From Desmodesmus armatus (Eukaryota; Chlorophyta; Chlorophyceae; Sphaeropleales; Scenedesmaceae), in NCBI GenBank assembly GCA_007449985.2, contig VIIQ02000592.1, forward strand, positions 976,493-1,040,492: a stretch of DNA of 64,000 bases. The letters run 5' to 3'. Below, piece after piece: positions 58,391-64,000 of this stretch (positions are counted from its first letter, which is position 1; each line of letters starts with the position of its first letter). Both the position numbers and the translations under genes were made by a program. Under the pieces are notes generated by a model. That model was not told the DNA's origin, searched no databases, and saw nothing but the letters and a program-made list of their open reading frames with translations.

Positions 58391-60715
58391 CAGCATCCTG
58401 TCCACGCATGCATATCCCAGCTGTGAGGTCTCCTCATACGCACCTGGCCCTTGTGCTGCTGCTGCTGTGGCAGTGTGGCAGTCACCTGTGTCAGTGTAGC
58501 AGTTGCTGATGTGTCAGGAAGCGGCATGCTGCACAGTAGGCCAGCTGTTGCAGGCCGTTCGTTGTACCAGTGTCCTTCTCCTTGTCCTGCTGTTGCTGCC
58601 TGGTGTGTGGGCTGTCATCACATGCCCCTGGTGGTTGCTTGATTGCGTGCGTCCTTGTTGTGGTGTGGTGGAGAGATGTGCCTTCCCTTGTTGTGAGGCA
58701 CGTACCTGCCTCTTGCTGGAGTATCCCTTGCTGCCGCTGCTGCTGTGATGCAGCCCGTCTGCTGCTGTATGCTGTCTGTACATTACACGTTGTCGTGCTG
58801 GGCAGTGCTTCTGCTGCTGCCCATATCACATGATGTGCTGCATGCATTGCCTGCAGTGCTGTGCTGGGGGGTTTGGTGCAGGATTGCTGTCCAAGCCAAG
58901 CCCTGCTGCATGTGTGTGCCTGCTTGATGTGCCGGTATCCTTGCAGCAACGCATGCCAGCTGCGCTGCGCAGCTTGTGGGTAAATACGTACGCACGCGTG
59001 AGTCATTGTCGTTGACCTGCTGTTTGCTGTCTAGCTGTAGCAGTCTCTTTGTGAGCCAGGGTTTTGGGAGGGTGTTGGGTGGTGTGTGGCCTTGCATGTG
59101 TGTCCTGATACCAGAGACATCATGTTACTGCTGCTGCTGGTGTGTCCAGCACAACAGGCTACTGTGCTGGTGATTGTGGGGGGTTCGCAGGAGGGAAGGC
59201 TGTAGGTGGGTTCAGCAGCGGGACTGCAATTCTTATGCCCCTGAGCAGTTTGGTGTTGGTGCCAGGGTGTTGGGGGCAACTAGGGCAGGTTGTGTGGGGG
59301 CGAGGGCTCCTGCAGTAGAGTGCAAGGGGTGATTGACTAACTCACGGGATGACTCATGAGCTGGAGGCCTGCTGTTTGTTTTACTGGTGCCTTTTTGCTC
59401 GTCTGGTACGTGACTGGACTGCTGTTGCTGTTGTTATCGTCTTTGCTGTCGGTAGCTTTCCAGTTTTGACCAGAGTTTGACTTGGTGGGCAGTCTGTTGC
59501 TTGGATTGTGGAGATGACCTTGTTTGAGTGAGCTTGTTTGGTGCTATCCGTTGGTTAGCTGGATCCTTTGATCCAGCTTGAAAGCCGTTCTAAGGGCGAA
59601 GCGGTTGGCTGCTGGCTTTGAAAGGCAGCAGTGCTGCACAAATAGAGCCTGATGACAGCAGGTACTGCTGCTGCACGCTAAGTCTTGTGGGTCTGCGTCA
59701 CACCAGCAGCGATACCATCCTATATGTGTGTGTGTTCTCCTGCTGACCACACCCTCAAAAGCTGTCGAGCAGGCGATCTGATGATGCTTTATGCACATGT
59801 TCACAGGGCAGGTCAGGGCAGACACAAACGCTGCATCAGTGGATGTGCTGATGCAGTATGTCAGGTGTCAGGCATGTCTGTTGGTTGGCGACAGGGGTGC
59901 CCGCCCTCCCTTGGTGCAGGTCTCCATGACTGTGCCTTTTGCCTGTCCGTGCTATCTGTTGCCGTGCGCATCTGCGTGGTCAGGTATCACTTACGTTCGT
60001 GCTGTGATGTTGTCAGCAGGGGTGTGTCCTGCAATAGTGGCTGGATGCTGAGGTGGATAACCAACTCAGCGGCTGGTTGCAGAGGCAGCAGCAGCTTGGA
60101 TTAGGGCAGCAGTGCCCAGCAGGGCTGCTGATTGCGTGGCAGCAGTAGCGCCCCATGACCTGAGAGTGACTGCAGCCAACGCCCAGGGTGTGAAGACCTC
60201 ACCTTGCATGTGCATGTGACCAGTGCAGTAGCAGCGTGTACAACGAACTGCTCAGTGGGCAGGCTGTGGTAGTGTGTTTGAGTGTGCAACAGCCAACCAA
60301 TGGATGCCATCGCACCCGAGTGCTGTTGTACGCCTATGTTGCTGGCAGGCAGGCTCCTGTGTGCTGCCTGCAGGCTTTCCCCATGTAACAGTTCTGTACT
60401 TTTCTCCCTTTTGATCTCACTCTCTTTTAATTGTCTGTCTCTCGGTGTGCTGTTAATTACTTCGGCCACCCTTGTCACGTGGGGTTACTAATCAGTCACC
60501 TGCTCAGGTACCCACATCGTCACGTGTCTCACACTTGAGTTGGTTGCAAATTCAGGGTCTGCAAATCAACATGTTTAGACTCTGATTGACATGGGTCATG
60601 TACACCAACTACGACACACTCCACTGCACAGTGTTCCCTCTCCATTGCTGTCCACCCTGCTTGGCTCTGAGTGTGCATGCTGGCATAGAGACAAGGATGT
60701 TAGCTGTGATCAAGA
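58391..60715. other. Region between starch synthase and TFB2, no gene recognised
   Basis: 2.3 kb with no supported coding frame, rich in tgctg and T runs on the plus strand, as in a long 3' UTR. A TGTAA motif lies at 60384-60388. The end next to 60716 should hold the TFB2 promoter. Confidence 0.45.
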
Positions 60716-63700
60716 ATGGGTGAAGCTGCTCAGTCACAGCAGACCCTAGACCTTGCATCTTACGTTGCCAACTTAGCAGCAGAAGTCCGGGAGGAGGTGT
60801 TTGCAAGCAGCTGGACTGCTCAGGCTCTGTTTAGGGCGCTCTCACCGCTCGCGAAGCAGTACATACTGCGGCTAGTCTACATAGATGGAGGGGTGCCGAG
60901 CGGTGCGGAGCCTGGATCCTCAACTTCGATTCAAGCAGCAGATTCAAGCAGCAGATCAGATGGCAGATCACTGCTGACTTTCGGTTCCTATTGCTGTGCA
61001 GATCGGATGCAGCTGTGGCTGCGACCATCAGCGGAGGGACAGCATATCAGAACCATGCAGCAATTGCAGCAGCTGTCGGTGTTGCAGACAGACCAGCGCG
61101 GGTGAGCACCAGGGTGTGCTGCTGCTGCCCCGCTTTCTGCTGCTCCATCGTCCCGCTGACCTCCGTTTCCCTGCTTCTGTAGGAACGTGCAGCTTCACGC
61201 AGACTTCAAAAGATGCCTTATAGCAGCACTTTCTGGCAGGCAAGTTTGGGTGGGCCAGGATCTGCAGCATCCAACAGAAGCTCAAGCTACGCAACACAGC
61301 GCTTGATTTGGTCAGCTCCGGCAGCATCGTTTTGTGCTGGACACCACTACCAACGTTTCCTACCACCTATCCATTGCAGCTGATCTGCCGTATGTTGTGT
61401 GTGCTGTATGCAGGGGCCAGGGCGTATCTGATGCTGGTCAGCAGCAGTACCAGGGACCCCCGCCAGTGAAGCAGCTCTCGGACCAGGCAGCAAAGCAGTG
61501 GCAGGTAATGTTGTTATCGTTAGTCATGATGACTGATAGACGTGATACTTTTGCAGTCTTCTTTGCTGGATCCCACACACTACTTGAGCCCCACCTATGT
61601 CACTGCCATACAAAAGCATGGAACAGGCAGCCAAGTAGTGGCAGGCACTCTTGTGAGGGCCAGCTACAGTCGCTGAACACACGGCTATATTCCCAGCTGT
61701 ACAGAGAGATTACGTCATTGTTATCTACGTCACATGCGATGGCCATGGTTCAGTGGCCTGGCTGTGAGCTGCAAAGAGACGCATAGAGCGCAAGCGTCTA
61801 TCATTGTTGCATCATGTAGTGCTGCCCATCAACGTGACGTTATGGCGTGCACCGCTCAGCAACATGACTGCTGTGCTGTCCTGTGCTGTGCTGTGCTGTG
61901 TCGTCCTGTGCTGTCCCGTTTGCAGGCGGTGCTGTTGTACATCCTGGACGCAGAAGGGTACATGGACCTGCCGATTGGAACGGTGGGTTCTGAAGGGACG
62001 GGGGTCAGGCTGGCATGCTGTTTGCTGTGGGCAGCGTGAGTGTCACTCCCTGCCATGTAGTTGCTGTTCCTCCTACTGAGCTCTGTTTGTAGGAAGTGTG
62101 TGGTAGTCAAGGTCGGAACAGGTTGCCTTTTCCCTCCACAGCAGCTGGGCTTTGCATCCCCCCCCCCCCCCCCCGTGCGTTAACAAATCTGTGTCTGTGA
62201 AGATGCCAGGTACAGGATCAGGCCGGCTGCTCGCACACGCTGTGTGTCAGTGGAGCAGAGTCTCTAAGGGCAGCCCATAGGGTTAGTTGGGTGTGAGTGA
62301 GTCTTGCCATAGTGTGGGCTGACTGCGCTCCTGCTCCTAATGAGCCTTCAAGGTCGGACCACAGCTCAGTACGTTTGTATGTCTGTGTGTTTGTGTGTCC
62401 TGTTTTGTCCCCCTTACCTGCTGCTTAAACACCTGTCCTGCCCAGGGCTCAAATGGTTTCAGTATCCAGGACCTGCTGCTGTCAGCTGGGCTGGTGGTGC
62501 TGCAGGGCAGAAGGTGAGCAGGTGTCACACATGACCGCACGCAGCCTGGGGGGGGGGGGGGAGAAGGGGGGGGGGGGGGGCGGCATTCATTCGGTGCGTG
62601 TTTGCGATGCCAACGTGGCATTTACTGGTCACTCAGGCGGCAGCGCTTGGGGAAGGGATGCAACTTTCGAGCATGCTGCAAACATGCTTGGGGTAAAAAG
62701 CAGCCTATGGCAAGTTGCCAGGGGTCAGTGGATGGTGCAGCCACATATGCCTTGTATTTATAGGGAATTCCAATTGTGCTTGGTTACTGTTCTGTTGAGA
62801 CGACTACTATATGATAGAGAAATGCAGTTGCTGGCCATAGATGCCATAATAGATGTAAAGGCTGTGCCTGTGCTAGCATAGCCTTCTGCGGACCCCCCCC
62901 CCCCACCCGTGCTTCTCCGCCTCGACGTGCCCTGCTGCTGCCACTGCTGTGCTGTGCTGTGCTGTCAGGCACGAGTTGACCCCTGCTGGCCTGCGCTACC
63001 TGCTTCAGCCCACTCATGAGCAGGTGTGGCTGCTGCTGAGGGAGTACATCAAGGCCGCAGAACAGACATCAGGTGTGTGTGTGTGTTGGGGGGGGTGTTT
63101 TGGGGTGGGGTGATGGGGTGGAGGGATGTAGGTTGTGATTCAGTACATCAAGGCAGCTCAACATGCCTCTGGTGTGTGCGTATGCGGGGGGGGGGGGGTG
63201 GGGGGGGGGCTGAGGGATGCAAGGCTCGTCAGTGTGGTGGGGTTGGGTGTGAGTATGAATGGAGGGAGTACATCAAGGCCGCAGAACAGACATCAGGTGG
63301 GTGTTGACACAGGTGGGTTGCATCCAGCAGTTACATGTGGTGCCTGTCGCCTCGGGTGTGTGTGGGTGGGTGGTGGTTTTGGGGGGGGGGGGAGGGAGGG
63401 TCACTTGTGCGGATGGGTGGGGAGTACATCAAGGCGGCAGAACAGTATGAGGTGCTTTGGGGGTTGTGGGCGTCAGCTGTTTGGGGGTGCATCGGGAGCA
63501 GGGGTGGGGTGGGAAGGGTGGGGATGTGTGGATGGGACGAACGCATCAGGGTGGCCCAGCAGGCATTGGTGTGTGGGAATGGGGGCCAGTGTGCGTTTGG
63601 CACAGTTTCCGCCCTTGCTCTCTCACTCATCCCCCCCCCCCGCCCCCGAGGTAGCTGTCCCCCTCCCCCACCTCTGTCTCCCACTGCATTCCGCCGCCGT

Positions 63701-64000
63701 TCCCATGCATTGCCACATCGACCTCTTTTGAAATGTGACTGCCCCCCCCCCCCCCTCCAAAGTAAGCTGCCCGAGTCAGCTGCCCTCTCCCCCCCCCCCC
63801 CCCCACCTCTGTCTCACACTGTGCCCCCACCCCCACTTTCATTATCGCACTCATTCACTCCCACTAGGGAGTGAGCTGGCGTCCACCCTGAGTTTCCTGA
63901 TGCAGCTCAGCTTCAGCGTGTGTGGGCCCCATACCCCCTGGCGGGACTCACACCGCGTGAGCAGGATATTGCAGGACACATGACTCAACTGGGGCTGGTG
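60716..64000 (+). CDS. TFB2: TFIIH subunit p52/TFB2 (partial, cut by window end)
   Basis: The p52 subunit of TFIIH anchors and stimulates the XPB ATPase in transcription and nucleotide-excision repair. Exons in phase: 60716-61101, 61183-61239, 61414-61504, 61926-61982, 62446-62513, 62969-63072, 63868 to the edge. Family features: FASSWTAQALFRALSPLAKQYILRLVYID, NVQLHADFKRCLIAALSG, KQLSDQAAKQWQ, AVLLYILDAEGYM, LTPAGLRYLLQPTHEQVWLLLREYI, STLSFLMQLSFSVCG. The intron after 61239 starts with GC (AG-GCAAGT), a rare but accepted GC-AG intron; any GT alternative breaks the frame. At the right edge the frame reads RILQD then TGA, while the next frame gives MTQLGLV, as expected for the family. So a one-base indel or another junction lies near 63975-63982. 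Several introns contain copies of exon ends. Confidence 0.88.
61610..61645 (+). repeat. Decayed copy of the 3' end of TFB2 exon three
   Basis: The segment aacaggcagccaagtagtgg then cag resembles the exon end at 61504 (ggaccaggcagcaaagcagt then ggcag). It has a TAG where the exon has CAG, and GC in place of the GT donor. Confidence 0.55.
63140..63450 (+). repeat. Copies of the 3' end of TFB2 exon six with donor
   Basis: The exon end at 63072 (gagtacatcaaggccgcag, then aacagacatcag, then GTGTGT) recurs at 63264-63296, identical over about 36 bases and followed by GTGGGT. It recurs at 63141-63171 (agtacatcaaggcagc) and 63421-63450 (gagtacatcaaggcggcag), and perhaps weakly near 63543. G-rich intron sequence is copied along. 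Confidence 0.85.

Noticed and set aside
63040..63560. Spaced repeats that might suggest a CRISPR-like array
   Set aside because: Spacing is irregular, the repeats match a TFB2 exon end, and the context is eukaryotic intron.

Overview
The window is nuclear DNA of a green alga. Almost every gene is split by GT-AG introns, coding regions carry long CAG/GCA-derived Gln, Ala and Ser tracts, introns hold poly-G/poly-C runs, and the gene set is eukaryotic: starch synthesis, a Golgi SNARE, TFIIH, a ChAPs-type coat adaptor, chloroplast-style presequences. Two F-box-like leucine-rich-repeat genes at the left resemble a family I associate with Scenedesmaceae (Tetradesmus/Scenedesmus). That assignment is inference; Chlorophyceae is the safer statement. 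Most exon joins below were checked by splice dinucleotides and by codon phase, without transcripts.

Layout. 0.6-2.5 kb: F-box/LRR gene (+). 3.7-5.9 kb: LRR gene with an unrecognised N-terminal exon (-). 7.2-13.2 kb: ChAPs-family gene (-). 15.4-20.9 kb: giant low-complexity repeat protein (-). 21-23.4 kb: G-runs and fold-back (palindromic) elements. 23.5-25.7 kb: probable plastid membrane protein (-). 26.1-35.0 kb: selenium-binding protein/methanethiol oxidase, 17 coding exons (+), with two identical antisense tRNA-Ile(AAU) genes in one intron. 37.2-38.7 kb: BET1 Qc-SNARE (-). 39.3-41.1 kb: Mini-RNase III (+). 41.6-49.9 kb: large DDT-domain chromatin protein (+). 50.9-53.3 kb: glyoxalase I (-). 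53.5-58.4 kb: granule-bound-type starch synthase with very large insertions (+). 60.7 kb to the right edge: TFIIH subunit p52/TFB2, cut by the window end (+). There are no operons; neighbours are functionally unrelated housekeeping genes. Three pairs are divergent with short shared upstream regions (plastid membrane protein/SELENBP1, BET1/Mini-III, glyoxalase I/starch synthase).

The most striking pattern is not a gene. At about ten exon-intron junctions in at least four unrelated genes, the exon edge together with its splice site and adjacent intron has been tandemly copied one to four times into the neighbouring intron. Some copies are near perfect and one forms a phase-compatible cassette exon; others are decayed pseudo-exons. 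One such duplication carried a tRNA gene with it. I treat this as the main candidate for an undescribed process: recurrent tandem duplication of splice junctions, giving decoy or alternative splice sites.
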